Source: Hyphodiscus hymeniophilus (lineage: Eukaryota; Ascomycota; Leotiomycetes; Helotiales; Hyphodiscaceae). From it: 64,000 nucleotides of DNA. Below the pieces are notes generated by a model that was given only the letters and a program-made list of their open reading frames with translations, was not told the DNA's origin and did no database searches. The DNA lies in the NCBI GenBank assembly GCA_016508695.1, contig VNKQ01000008.1, forward strand, positions 434,001 to 498,000. Direction: 5' to 3'. This document shows positions 46,001-58,440 of the stretch, one piece after another. The stretch's first letter is position 1, and every line of letters starts with the position of its first letter. Position numbers and translations under genes: made by a program.

Positions 46001-48132
46001 CGTCGGAAAACCTCAAGCTTTTCAAGCTCCTGGACCGCAGACTTCTGGATTACCAGCAGGATGGTTCTACGGAGGTTGCCTTCAAGATAACACCCTTTCC
46101 AACGAGAATGTTAATGCTCAGACCAACCAAAAAGAGACTCTCAACACCTTACCCTGGAAGGTCTCCGATAACAACAACAATACCATCGTTGGTTGCATTC
46201 AACAATGCGCAGCTTACGGATACAACGCAGCTGGACTTGAATATGGCTCACAATGCTTTTGTGGTGATCAGCAGAATACCGTCGTGGCGTCAGTTCCCAA
46301 TACCTCGACCGACCCCGATGATGCGCAGTACTTCACCTATGCTACTCCACCACAGCTTGTTGCAGATTCCCAATGCAATGTCTTGTGCACAGGAGCCGCC
46401 CAGTACATGTGTGGAGCCGGCAACTTGCTCAGCTACTACATTTACAATGGAACAGCCGTTACGAGCTGGCAGATTCCAACAGGCACCAATGCCGGCCAGT
46501 ACTCATTGTTGATTGGTGGTGTCGTGGTTCCTTTGATCACTTCTCAAACTGTCAATGGAAAGGTCACTTTCGTCGAGAAAGCTGGAACTGGTGAGCCAAA
46601 TGGAACCGGGTCCTACGAGTTGGATCTATCCCAGATTAGCAACTTCAAGTCCGCGTGGAGAACGATGACTGGCCTACAGACCGATGTTTTCTGCTCGGCT
46701 GGTTTGACCTTGCCAGACAGAGCCGGGAGACAATTGACTGTCGGAGGATGGGCTGGTGAATCCAACTTCGGTATCAGATTGTACTACCCTGATGGATCTC
46801 CTGGAACCCCTGGAGTTAACGAATGGGTTGAGAACCCATCAAAACTCCAACTTCAAACTCCTCGTTGGTACCCATCTGCGATGATCATGGCAAATGGATC
46901 CATCCTTGTCGTTGGTGGGGAGTTGAACAACAACGGAAATGAAAACCCCACACTTGAGATTTTGCCGCCGACTGGTGTGCCTGATGCCACTCAGTCAAAC
47001 GGCTACTCCAATACTACAGTCTATCTAGATTTCCTGGATGAGACTTGGCCATTCAACCTGTATCCCTTTATTACTGTCGTTCCGTCCGGTATCTTCATTG
47101 CTTTCTGGAATCAGGCTCGGATCTTGGACGAGAAAACATTCAAAACTATCAAAACCCTTCCACCAATCCCTGGAAATGTCAACGACCCAACGGCCGGCCG
47201 GACCTATCAGCTTGAAGGTGCGATGGTCAATCTTCCACAGTACTACCCATACACCGACCTCATGTCAGTGTTGATTTGTGGTGGCTCCACTCAAGGTGGT
47301 GGATACGCTGTGGATAATTGTGTTTCAACCCAGCCCGAGGCTGCGTCACCTGTTTGGAATATTGAGAGGATGGTGAGTGTAGAATCAACCCACGCTGAAT
47401 TTAGTGCTAATCATTAAACAGCCTTCGAGACGCGTAATGCCTTGTATGGCTGGTCTTCCTGATGGAACCTACGTTATTGTCAATGGCGGTCAGCATGGTG
47501 TCGCAGGTTTCGGACTTGGAGGTTCGCCAAATCTCAACGCAGTTATGTACGACCCATCTAAGCCGCTTAACCAACGTATGAGTATCATGGCCAATACTAC
47601 CGTTGCACGTCTCTATCACTCCGAGGCTATCACTCTCCTCGATGGTCGTGTCATGATCTCCGGATCAGACCCTACTGGAGACTACAGTCAGCCAGCAGGC
47701 TCGTTCCCCGAAGAGTACAGAGTAGAGGTCTTCACCCCACCCTACCTTCTATCCGGCCTCGCACGTCCAACATTCACACTTGGCAACAAGGACTGGTCCT
47801 ACACCGGAGCAAGTTCAACCGCAACATTCACCCTCACCTCAGGCTCAACGGCCAACCTGAAAGTGTCCCTCCTCGGCTCCGTCGTCAGCACTCATGGTAA
47901 TGCAATGGGTCAACGAACGCTATTCCCTCAAGTCTCTTGCGCAGGCACAACCTGTACTGTGACTGCACCGCCCACCGCGCACGTTGCGCCTCCAGGATGG
48001 TACATGATGTTCGTCCTCGACGGCCCCACTCCATCCGTCGGACAATTCGTGCGCATTGGCGGTGATCCTGCCAATCTTGGAAACTGGCCTAACCTTCCTG
48101 GATTCGAACTTCCTGGAACCGGCGCAGTTTGA
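43095..48132 (+). CDS. Secreted five-WSC-domain copper radical oxidase (glyoxal oxidase type)
   Basis: About ten exons. Exon 1 plus exon 2 give a signal peptide (MGRNMGSALRALLVASA...). WSC domains start near 43240, 43690, 45180, 45715 and 46050, each with the Cys pattern ending C-x-G-N and a C(P/S)GN..E.CGG or CGAG tail. A Ser/Thr-rich O-glycosylation linker (about 44090-45170) separates the second and third. The C-terminal half is a glyoxal/galactose-oxidase (AA5) propeller: active-site Cys in QTDVFCSAGLTLPDRAGRQ, Tyr in QLEGAMVNLPQYYPY, His in VARLYHSEAI, and HGNAMGQR in the DUF1929 end domain. It should oxidise aldehydes or alcohols to acids with H2O2 release, tethered to cell-wall glycans through WSC modules. 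Introns at 45341-45387 and near 47372-47421 join in phase. Confidence 0.93.
44974..45099 (+). repeat. 18-bp Ser-rich coding repeat
   Basis: About seven tandem copies of AGCAGCTCGGTCTCGTCA encode the hexapeptide SSSSVS in the linker between WSC domains 2 and 3. Unit length preserves frame. The opposite strand and other frames stay open across it, producing artefactual ORFs. Confidence 0.9.
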
Positions 48133-49570
48133 GGATCTAAAATAGAACTTTTGGTGATTTTTGTTCTTGTCAATATACACTGAGATGATACGATGCTTTT
48201 ATATACAGGGATGTAGCGACGGCGATTGGATGACTGGGATTTTTTTTGTGAATGGATAGGGGAGCGTCCAGAAGGAAAGCTCATTTGGGGTCGATCGAGA
48301 TCTTGTAGCTAATAATTAATCATTTTAATTCGTAACCAAGTTGATCCCAAAACTAGTTTTCGTTTTGCCTAGAAGAGGAGTGAACACCTTCGCCGTACCG
48401 TACTTTGATGGCCATGGGCTCCACTTGTACTGTGCTCTGATTGCGATTCTCAATCTGCATTCCGTTCGGAACCTTCTGCTGTTGTCTCGTCGCACCACAA
48501 AAAACCATCAACTATGAAGGCTCTGTAGCGATGGGTTGCAACGCGAGCTTAGTGAGAGAATTGAATTCGAGAATAGAAGTCTGGCTTTTTCTCAACCTCC
48601 TTCGATTTCTTGCTTCCCTAATCTTCTTCTTCATATTTATCTTGCTCCATTTATTATGCATACACTTGTACCGTCGCGCATCAAGTGATGGCCGACCGGT
48701 ACCGTCGTCGTCATGGCTCTCTCTTATGGACCGGCCCTTCAAAATTGATTAGCTTTTCCACTGTCCTATCAATCGAGACATGGAAAGAGGGACTGCCTAC
48801 TTCAAATTTTGGATGCAAGCTTCTCCTATTCCTCGTCGGGCGCGTTCTATCTTCTCCCGCACTGGCGTTAGTGATGATGCCGATACCATCTATGTTGAGC
48901 AAGTGGGGACGACTGTCGAGAGATGGAGACTATGAGTCCGAGAATATGTGGATGATTTGAGAAGCTTGAGGTGATAACAACGGATGCTTCAGCAATGACT
49001 ACCTTGGTTCGAGTATGACACCATTCATTGGAGACTGGACCGAATCGGATCCAAAGAAAAGAGTTTCAACATTCAAAACACAAGGAGTTATCGAGAGTTT
49101 GATGGTGCCGAATTGTGGTTAACTTCTCAAGACGACAGCGTGTCCGTGGGAACCGGTTTCTATTTCTAGCTGATATTCCTACCATCACCAGCATTGCATT
49201 CTTTTCTTCTGTGCCATCTATGATAGAAAAGATATCTGGACTAAATCAGCTGGTTCTGGCAAGTCAGCCTGGGTGATCCTTGCTAGGCTTTTGTTGTCTC
49301 TTGTTTTCCGAGTGAGTGCATATCTGGCTGTCACTCAAAATGGGAGGCCACCCCTTCGATTCCCAAGAAAGAAGCCACAATTTTCAATGCACATTTCGTA
49401 GCTCTACAATGACCGCTCATCACCATTTTCAAGAGGCCACCAATATGTGGACTTGGGAGGCCCCTAATAAGTGAATCTTATAAATTGACATGTAGGGAAG
49501 CTTTTGAGCATACTTTCTAGACGCGTTTAATCCATTCATGTATAACCTGCCAAACGTTAGAATACCGACA
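48133..49570. other. Intergenic, nothing supported
   Basis: 1.4 kb with only short, low-complexity frames. One plus-strand frame at 48441-48752 contains a hydrophobic run but no partner exon or motif. Not annotated as a gene. Confidence 0.4.
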
Positions 49571-50198
49571 ATGGCCTCTATGAGCTCTCATTTTTCCGAG
49601 CGCCTTCAGAAGTAAGCTTTGCATTGTGATTCTTTTTCTTCATCCTTACTCATCATCTCCCAGATCTTCCATGCACAAAAGCAGGTCATACGTAAATGAG
49701 CAAACGACATCTTCCCAGAAGGTCGCCGGCTATCAAACACCGAATTCCACGCAAACCAACGTTTCAAAGACGCACGTCGGTCATTCCAACACGTTGCGTA
49801 TCCGGTCTACCCCATCATCCAAGGCCGAAGAGAGCTTCCAAATTTCCACTTCCGATCCAACGAGGAATATGCTCCAATCATCAACAAATTGGGCTTCGGG
49901 TACGCATTCATACTGTTGCCCAGGTCACACGGAATATGCAACTGCGATCACTAAGGGGACTGCGCGCCTTGGTGTGGAATTCCCAGCCCTTTTGCAGCAC
50001 TCTCTTGTGGATAGACACGGACAGTATGGTTTTCAACCTGCAACGTACGAATCATCTTCATGCCACGATGCTCATGCTTTGGCAGACGATGCATGTTCAG
50101 GGCTGGATGAAATCCATTTACATCAAGTTATACGATATGAGCAAGACGAGAGATGGGGGGTCGACTTTGCGGGAATTGGAGCACAGTTCAAACGTTGA
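49571..50198 (+). CDS. Hypothetical protein, 191 aa
   Basis: ATG 49571 (MASMSSHFSERLQ) leads into a canonical 52-nt intron (GTAAGC...CTCCCAG) that joins in phase with a frame open to 50198. The product is Ser/Thr/Gln-rich in the first half (NEQTTSSQKVAGYQTPNS) and His/Cys/acidic in the second (CHDAHALADDACSGLDEIHL). No domain, signal peptide or membrane helix is evident. Two other frames across the same bases are also partly open, one of them with protein-like sequence (RFKDARRSFQHVAYPVYPI), so the frame choice is uncertain and the locus could be a relic. Confidence 0.4.
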
Positions 50199-51280
50199 TA
50201 ATTGTAGCTCTAATCTGTCATGTTTGTTGTTCTTCAGGACGCGAGTAGAGCCCTCGAGACTTTGCCGTTACGGAGCACTGGATTTAGGGTCAGAGTGCTG
50301 GAAGACCAGACTGCTATAAATTGAGGCTTTGGGCTTGGTGACAGGAAAACAGTGAAAAGGGCGGCCACTTTGCCAGCGCATGAATGACATTTCATTACTA
50401 TCACCGAATGGTTTCATATGGCTTGGCGATTGCCATTCACTTATTTCGGCTGGCTCGTACAGTACATACATACAGTGGGTCAGATAGATCTCGCACAGCG
50501 AGATTGGTGGCCTCCGCCACATATGTAGTCTGCAATACTGTTATTGGTATGTGTCGACTACCAAACACGGATTCAATGCCAAAGAGTAGCTCTTGAGGTG
50601 TTCTCGGTCTCTTCCATCTTGCGTCGTTCCCTCATTACATGTGCTTTTACGTATACGGTTCAATCACTAGCGGATCGTACCCTCGCATGTTAGAAGATTG
50701 TCGCAATATCGGATGTTCGGAACCCACTGGAACCCGAACATCAATTTCGCACAGAATACTTCGTGGATTCTTCCATCGCTCTACTTTTGAGAGCGATGAA
50801 GTATGGACGATCTGCGGTGGAAAATTAAGCTTGATGCGGCGCAGCCTAATTATGCATGTACGGGAAAACTTCTCCTATTTCATCATGCGGGCCGTACTAC
50901 GTAGGTGGGGAACGCATGCGACTTTACAGGTGGCAGCGAACACACGACCAATTGCCTCTTTGAGAACATGAATTTTCTGACATCAAGTAGCCCTAAACGA
51001 AAAAGGTTCCTGGATCCACGGTGCTATGGAATGACGGGACTTTGGCCTATTTTGAGAAGCTTCAATGTGATGTCAAGAGCGCTAGTTGGTTAGATGAGCT
51101 CACGTATTATTTTAAAAGAGGTGGTGTATGAGGGGGTTAACCATATCATATAGAAGTGTGACCAGGTCAACACACGTCAAGCATCCTACCTATAAATTGA
51201 GCGTTCATCTAGACGGCGTACCCATACCTCACATATCACCTCAATACAGCCTATTTTCATTCGGTCCACAACTATCTATA
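50199..51280. other. Intergenic, nothing supported
   Basis: Contains the promoter of the oxygenase gene at its right end, with a TATAAATT element at 51190-51197 about 85 bp before the ATG. Frames on either strand lack motifs. Confidence 0.4.
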
Positions 51281-52403
51281 ATGTCGACATCATTTTCTTC
51301 GTTGCCAATTGTGTCACTATCGACGCTTTCTTCCTCGTCGTCAAGTTTAGACGCATTAGAAGCGCTGTCATTGCGCCTTGACGAGGTTTTCTCAACGACT
51401 GGGTTTGCCTATCTCACCGACTTGCCCCTCACATATTCACACGATGATGTATTCGGACTCTGCGACGACTTCTTTGGCCATAACGGGCTGTCCGAGGAAA
51501 GCAAGATGAAGCTAGCCAAGAAAAGCTTTGTCAAGAATAACAAAAATACTTATCGAGGGTTCGTAACGGTTTCTCTCTTCCTCCGAATCTTTCATGGAAT
51601 TTGGGTGACTAGGACAAAAAGTTATGGAATTGTATAGTTCAAAAATCTGACAGACATGACATTACAGATATTTTCCGCCTCAAGCTGGTGCTGACAACTT
51701 AAAAGAGGGGTTTGAGATTGGGTCTCCTTCTACTCGTTCAGAAGTGCGATTAGACACCGTGAAATTCAATCTTACAGAACCAAACGTTTTCCCGTCCTCG
51801 AATTCATCTTTTCGTACACGTTGCGAAACTCTTCACGCAGAACTTCAAACGCTGTCCGCAAAACTTCTGTCTGTGCTCGCGACTTCGCTCGGAAAGTTAC
51901 CCTCGTTCTTTGAGCACTACCTCGAAGATTCTCTCAGTACCCTACGTCTCCTGCATTATCCTCCAGTGCCGGCAGAGAGACAACAAGACCTTATCTGTAC
52001 TCCGCACACCGACTCTGGAATTTTGACTCTCCTCCACCAGGACAAGACAGGTGGACTAGAGGTCAGGAATAGTGATGGAGAGTGGATTCCGGCTCCGTAT
52101 GTACCAGGAAGTATGGTAGTAAACATTGGAGATCTGATGGCGAAAGTAAGCGAAGGACGATGGATCGCGACCTATCATAGGGTGAGATCGATGAACCGGG
52201 AAGGTGGAGTGAGATCACAGGGTCGTTATTCGATTCCGTTCTTCTTTGAACCGGGAATGGATTGCGTAGTGCAAAGTGTGGAAGGTCGAGAATGTGTGTA
52301 TGGCGAGCATGTACTGGAGAAGATGAAGGGCTGGGTTGAGTTCCAGGATGTGGTAAAGGTCCCGGAAGAAAGTGCTGGTAGGATCGCGGTGGAGGCATTT
52401 TGA
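51281..52403 (+). CDS. 2-oxoglutarate/Fe(II)-dependent oxygenase (isopenicillin-N-synthase-like)
   Basis: Exons 51281-51558 and 51668-52403 join in phase (109-nt intron) for 337 aa. The N-terminal DIOX_N region shows LRLDEVFSTTGFAYLTDLPL, and NTYRGYFPP spans the splice junction. The jelly-roll core has the Fe ligands His and Asp in CTPHTDSGILTLL, the distal His in TYHRVRSM, and the 2-oxoglutarate-binding Arg and Ser in RYSIPFFFEP. This family hydroxylates, desaturates or cyclises small molecules. Isolated in a gene-poor stretch with no biosynthetic partner nearby, so the substrate cannot be guessed. Confidence 0.9.
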
Positions 52404-53889
52404 CTGTAGCGCAACCATTTACAGGCAAGTGGACTGGAGGTTCAGAACACCACTCGAGTGAGAATCCTCCTAATTTTCAAGATACTCACTGCAATCGGAT
52501 GCTTCAATCTCTGGCTGGAATTTGGGGAGCTACTTATGAGCTTTATCGCGGCTCCAAATCTTCATCGTCTCTGGTTTTGGTGAATATCTTCTGTGTGTAC
52601 AGGCACATACCAAAGAGCGCATACAGTAGCAGCAGGAATGCCGCCCAGTGGTCAGATCACCTCAGGCCGCATGAGTCTCATATATGTCACGCTCCCAGGC
52701 AAAATAAGTCGTTTCCAGTATGCGGCGCATCAAGAGAGCAACGAGAAGGGACGGCACAGAACGAACGCGTAGCTTGACACAATTGAGGTGGAACTCGTGT
52801 ATAAAGCAAGAGTTGTATTACAGAGATATAAGGGCTTTTCACGTCCAAACAAGTATCAGCCTTACAGCAGCGTGATCTCTGGTTGATAAGTTGAAAATCC
52901 ACCTTCTGCTGCAATTGCCCTCTTGAATAATCATCGGGTTGGACGGGGAAGAACCACACAGTTGGGCAGCTTCAATTATCACCGTTAAGTTCCTAGTTGG
53001 CAATATGGTTATACAGCACAGTCAACGCTGAGATTACGTTGACTGAGAGGATTGAAAGGTAGAACTGGGAGTGCCACTTCCTTGCAAAACTCTGAATAGG
53101 CACTAGGTATTTGCCTACGTGTTCTGGCTTTTCTTAACTCTTTAGTTTTCCCGGGATTGATAGCGCACTTACAAATAATCTAGCTCCTTCCGTAGGATTA
53201 AAACACGCAAAGAGCTCGAACGATGACGATCAATGGCACACCTATCAAGCTACCGGACAGTTCCAAAGACTACATTCCAAAGCTACAGCAGAAGAGAAGG
53301 TTTGCTAATACTTGGGATGGTGCTGAGATACCTTAATCAGGGAATGATGCTGACAGCAGAAAGCTTTCGTATCATCCCCCACTCATTTGTGTAGAAAGTC
53401 AATCATGGCGAGCACATTCTCCTAATATGTCTGCATTATTTCACAAGTATATTTCTCACTTCATGTCCAATAAGCCCACGTAAGAGCCTCTTGTAGGTTA
53501 TGCTGTCATTTAGATGACCAACGCTTTTCACAGACTATTCATTTTATCTTGCTACCGACCTCCACCAGGTAGGAGCTCCGCACCTTCTGACTTTCTTCAA
53601 CATGCGTCTACCACATGTGGTCCTGTCCTAAATTGGCCAGTGAGAAAATAAACTGAGCCAGTTGTTCCTCCAACCGTCAACTTTTAACCTCCAACAATCG
53701 TTGATTGATTACAGACTGAGCTGTCATGGCTTCTCCAGCCATCACATCTGAGTCGCCAACTCAGATACCCAATCCGCCAACTCGGTACTAATGGGCCCAT
53801 CGCACCCCCCGAATGACTGCCTCGGCCATCATTCGTCTTCAGTGTATCCTGCTTGACTTTTTGTAAGTGTTGAGGGAGCACCAAGTGTC
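52404..53889. other. Gene-poor stretch
   Basis: No convincing gene. A short frame from ATG 53223 (MTINGTPIKLPDSSKDYIP) followed by a possible intron and 22 further codons might be a tiny or decayed gene, but there is no supporting motif. Confidence 0.4.
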
Positions 53890-54675
53890 ATGCCCGAGCC
53901 TGCATATGAAGCAGTGCTTTTGGGTCTTGAGATGGAGCTGTCCGAACAAAAGTCCGAATAAAGCAATTACTGAATTCCCGTCTACCTAGGACATCCCGGT
54001 GAAGTTCTAAAGTACAGCCCCCTGGCTCATCATGGCCAAGGCCTTCCCTTGGCATACTCAGAGCGGAAACTCTTCTTTGCCAAGGCTTTCGAGGTCAATG
54101 GCGTTGACGGAAGGAGGCTTTTCCACTTTACGGCTTGAAGAGTCCCCGAGATCAAGTTCATCGAGTTCAGGACTTAGGCCCACCATAAATCTTGCTCCAA
54201 AGTCAAGGTAAGCTCTACATCATGTCGGCCAATGTCTCCGCGTGTGACGAGCGCCAACTTCCAGTCATTCCTGGAGTTCTGGTGAGACATTTGGGCAGCT
54301 ACCAGCAACTCTCGCGTCGTAAGTTTCCCAGAGACATGCACCTTCTTACTCCACGTGACTGAGTCTCAAGTAATGTTTGCTTCGAAGTGTATGGAGTGCC
54401 AAGGGATTTCTGGAAGATTGGGCGAACACATGGCTGACCACTTTGTCTGTTATAGGATCGGACTGACGTGGTTAGAGAAGTGAGGAGGGGCATTGGGTAC
54501 GGGTGGCATAGAGGACGTGTTGGAGTTGCTTCCTTGGAACGGTCTTGTGGCAATTCTTCAACACCATGCTAGGATTCGGGTTGAAGCGAACGGCATACCA
54601 CTCTCGACTGAGCAGTATGCTTTAAACATCGCAAACGACCCAAATCCGGTTGAAAATCTGGGAATAATGGATTGA
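53890..54675 (+). pseudogene. Degenerate hypothetical gene with six in-frame stops
   Basis: One frame from ATG 53890 to 54675 (262 codons) keeps protein-like sequence (LPLAYSERKLFFAKAFEVNG, VPEIKFIEFRT, CTFLLHVTESQVMFASKCME, GGIEDVLELLPWNGLVAIL) through six stops: TAA, TGA, TGA, TAG, TGA and TGA. Most fit C-to-T change of CGA, CAA or CAG. The long, coherent C-terminal section argues for a decayed coding region, not chance. I do not recognise the family. It is possible that some stops fall in introns, since a GTAAGC occurs near 54209. Confidence 0.4.
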
Positions 54676-55068
54676 CCGTCATTCCTCGATGAAATCTTCA
54701 CATTAGTGTGATGAAATACGGAGAAGGCATGATTGCTTGCGGGGGCGTGAGATAGAAGAATTATTAGTCAGACCCTGATGAGAAGTTATAGAAGTAGGTC
54801 AGGGAACTTTATTGGGCGCTTTCGTTGACCGAATGAAGTATTGATTGAAATGGTAGCCTGCCCCAATCGCAGAGAATGAAAACGAAATGCTAGAGGTCTC
54901 GAAAATCTGATTGGTGTGAATATGATGAATATGTAGCGATCGTTCCTTTATAAATTTTGGTTTTTGGTAACTTTGTCAACGGTCATTAGCCACTGAGCTT
55001 GGTTCAATAAGTTCCTCGCCCCCTAAATTGAACACTCCACTGACGCCAATCCAATGCAGAATGTATAA
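54676..55068. other. Intergenic
   Basis: 3' flank of the cystathionine beta-lyase gene and of the degenerate ORF. Nothing else is seen. Confidence 0.4.
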
Positions 55069-56490
55069 TCATGACGTTGAAGCCTCAGCATCCGACTCCT
55101 CTATCGGTATCTGAGCAATCGCTTCAGCAGCGCCCTTTGCGTGAAACCCATCCAAAGTGACAGTAACAGCACCCGCTTGAACGAGCTGTAGGCATTAGCG
55201 ACGAGCTCGGAGTTGTTTAGGAAAGACACTTACTGCTCGACTCAAATCATCTATCAAGTCATCAACATCCTCAATGCCGACGCAGAGTCTGATAATATCC
55301 TCCGGCATCTGTCTCTCTTTCCTCGTTTTTGCATCAATGCTCGCGTGACTCATCTGGCATGGCATACTGATTAGACTGTTGACACATCCAAAGCTGACAC
55401 TGATACCCCACAGTCTAGCCGCTTCAACGATACGCTCTGACAGCGCAACGTCTCCTGTCTCAAAGGAAAGCACAGCTCCAGCTCCACGTGCCATGGACCA
55501 ATGGAGATCATATTGAGGATGGGACTTCAATCCTGGGTACCGTACGCGGAAGCCGTGGGATTCAAGAAATTCTGCGATTGCTTGCGCATTTGATTGTTGT
55601 TTTTCCATCCGAATTGCCAGCGTCTTGATGCCTCTCATAAGAAGGAAGGCGTCGTTAGGTGCAAGACCACAGCCAGTGGAATTGATTGTAAAGTACATCT
55701 TATCTCCAATTGCAGGATCATTGAATGCCAATACACCGGCCATGATATCGTGGTGTCCAGAAAGGTATTTGGTTCCTGACTCATACACAATATCCGCGCC
55801 AAGGTCGAGAGGATTGGAGAGGATTGGAGATAGCATGGTGTTATCGACGACGACAAGAGCCTTCTCGTTCATTTCGTGCACGATTTTCGCGACCGATGGA
55901 ATATCGACGATCTTGATCAGGGGATTTGTCGGTGTCTCCAATAGGACCATGGCGGTCTTCCGTGATACCACATCTTTGACTCTCTGAGGAATGGTTGTAT
56001 CGACGTGGTGAACAATAATGCCATGATTCGTCGCCATGTACGTCAACAATCGATTGGTACCTCCATATAGATCATCGCCTGTAATGACCTCGTCTCCAGG
56101 TCGTAAAATTCTCGTTATGACATCCAGTGCACCCATCCCAGAACCAACGACCAGCGCTCGTCCAGCATTCATAATCTTCGCTAAGTGACGTTCCAAATGT
56201 GTTCGAGTAGGGTTGCCAGACCGAGTGTAGTCGTATTCAGAGCCACCGTTGGCAGACGTTTGCTTGAATGTTGCGGATTGGTAGATTGGCATGCTCGAAG
56301 CTCCGTATTGGTCTTTGCTCTCGGTGTACACCAGCTCCGTCGCCAATGCATACTTTCTTCCATTTCGAGGACTTGAGGGTGCGGGGGATGGTGGCAGATC
56401 GTGACCATCGAGATCAATGTGAGGGAAGGCTTTAGCTGCACCAGCATTGAGCTTTCCAGGACCTTGCGAAGGTCCTGGCGGTGTAGACAT
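55069..56490 (-). CDS. metG: Cystathionine beta-lyase
   Basis: Two exons (55234-56490, 55069-55185) give 457 aa, the length of fungal cystathionine beta-lyases. Unspliced, the frame would end at 55195; the GTAAGTG donor and CTACAG acceptor instead restore the family C-terminus (LVQAGAVTVTLDGF). Cys/Met-metabolism PLP motifs: YDYTRSGNPTRTHLERHLA, the PLP-phosphate and ring-stacking region SGMGAL and DDLYGGTNRL, Asp in VVDNTML, and the Schiff-base lysine in ESGTKYLSGHHD. The tract MARGAGAVLSFETGDVALSE with WGISVSFGCVNSLISMP is typical of the beta-lyase (STR3/MetG) rather than gamma-lyase group. It cleaves cystathionine to homocysteine in methionine synthesis. Confidence 0.93.
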
Positions 56491-57032
56491 TGTTTTGGTG
56501 TTGGGTGACTCGAATGTGGCGGGGAAAGTAAGTGTCGGATTGATTGTGCATAAAATGTTGGGCTGGGTGATGATGGAAATTAAATCGAGCACAATGAGGA
56601 GTTGTTTGCTGTCTTGAGATGAACCCTTCCGCTTTCACATAGTATCGAAAAGTGTTTGCTGAGAATCGATATGTTTTTCTGTCACGGCAGCTGTTGCGTC
56701 GTCGGAGACGTCCCGGTGTGGGGTACTGCACTTCTGGTGTCATCCTGTTCCAATTGCGTGATTTTCTCTTAGCCTCACTTATCAGGCATAAGAATTCTCA
56801 GGGGCAACCGAGAGGCCCGCACCCTTCTGGGATCTTCTATTGCAAACCAAAATGGAACTTTATACTGTGAAGATTCCTGTTACTCTTCCTACATCTCCCG
56901 CCCAAAAAAATCTGTGAACCATACTGCCAGACCAGGGACTTCTCCCGGAAGTTCTTCTACGCTGTAAACCCAAAGCGCCTATCTTTCTATGATACAGTCA
57001 AATAGTTTCTTCGTCTTCGGTCTCTTTCCCAT
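56491..57032. other. Intergenic between two minus-strand genes
   Basis: Holds the metG promoter and the 3' flank of MSP1. No gene is seen. Confidence 0.4.
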
Positions 57033-58440
57033 TCAATCCATCGATTCTTCAACAGTCTCATTGTCATCCACATCCTCGTACTCATCACTTGAACCTTGAG
57101 CCTTCTTCCTCTGGGCCATCTTGCTGGAATGTCTGGCGTGATTATCTTTGATAATCTGTCCACCGCCTTTCCGTCCGAAAAAGTCTTCTGTTCTCACGCC
57201 TCGAACAGCTTCCGCTGTGACACCTGCCATCGCAACACCTCTTTCCCGTTGTTCCTTGATGAACTCTCTCACGGGAACCATGGCTGCATCTCTACAGGCT
57301 TCCTTTATATCGCTTCCCGACATGCCGGCCATAACGCGGGTCAAATAGTCGATATCAAAGTGGTCGGGATCCCTTTTCGTATCTTTAAGAATCAGTTTCA
57401 AGATTCGTCGTCGCTGTGACTGGGACGGTAAAGAAACAGGGAACTTCTTAGGCATTCGTCGAAGAATAGCCTCATCGATATCCTGTATACGATTCGTTGC
57501 GCCCAGAATCATGATCCGAGCTGGAAGGCCTGCTTCATTAGATGACGTTAAGCCATCCCAGAGCGTCATAAACCTGTAACAGTCAGATAAGCCATCCACC
57601 CTGGCACATAATACTTACTCTGCCTTCACCATGCCACTTGCTTCGTGCTCTCCACTCCGCCTTTGGCCAAGGACAGCATCAATTTCGTCAATAAACACAA
57701 TACTTGGTTGGAGTTTGCGTGCCAAAGAAAAGACAGCCCGGACAAGCTTGTTCGAGTCTCCATACCACTTCTCCGTCAGGGTTGAGATATGTAGATTGAT
57801 GAAACAAGCCCCACTCTCATGTGCCAGCGCCTTTGCCAGCATCGTTTTGCCACACCCTGGTGGACCATATAACAGAACACCAGAGGGAGCGGCAAGAAGA
57901 GGTGACGAATGCGAGTACAGATGTGGCATCGTCAATGGGTAAATGACTGATTCTTTGAGTTCTTCGATGATATCATCTAGACCTCCGATATCTGCAGTTG
58001 TTAGCCCGGTGGTCTAAGCATTCAGCTGATGACCATACCTTCGAAGCCTACAGGTATGTCTTCTGGGGCCACAAGTTCCATGGCTATTTGATTCTCATAC
58101 TGATCCAATTCTAAGTCTTCTTTCCGCGGTCGCCGCGACCTATGTCCATCCCTCCCAGACTCGTCTTCATCCGACTCTGATTCATTTCTCAACCGGTCTA
58201 TTCTGCGGAGGTTTGCTGCGGCCCTGACTCGCGCTTGTTCGTGTTGTTCTTTCTCAGGATCGGTCGCTGTAGGCAGGCTTGCAATGACGTTCTTTGTGAA
58301 GTAGAATATCATTGATGTCTACACAGAACCCCAGATTAGTCAAGGGCCCATCGAATGTTCGATGGGACTAATCCTACCGAGACGACGAGAAGCAGAAGGT
58401 CCTGTAGAAGGCCATATTTTCTCGAACCACCTTCTCCCAT
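57033..58440 (-). CDS. MSP1: Msp1-type AAA-ATPase of the outer mitochondrial membrane
   Basis: Four exons (58378-58440, 58039-58318, 57619-57991, 57033-57573) encode 418 aa. N-terminal membrane anchor: LLQDLLLLVVSTSMIFYFT across the first splice. Then a charged linker and the AAA domain: DIGGLDDIIEELKESVIYPL (family start), Walker A GPPGCGKTMLAKALA, aromatic pore loop KWYGDSNK, Walker B SIVFIDEIDAVL, sensor-1 ILGATNR and Arg fingers in DEAILRRMPKKF. Msp1/ATAD1 extracts mislocalised tail-anchored proteins from mitochondria and peroxisomes. A Lys/acidic C-terminal tail (about 50 residues) is longer than in yeast. Divergent from CSM1. Confidence 0.95.

Noticed and set aside
55195..55233. C-terminus VSVFPKQLRARR for cystathionine beta-lyase
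   Set aside because: This is intron read-through; splicing at GTAAGTG/CTACAG restores the conserved end.
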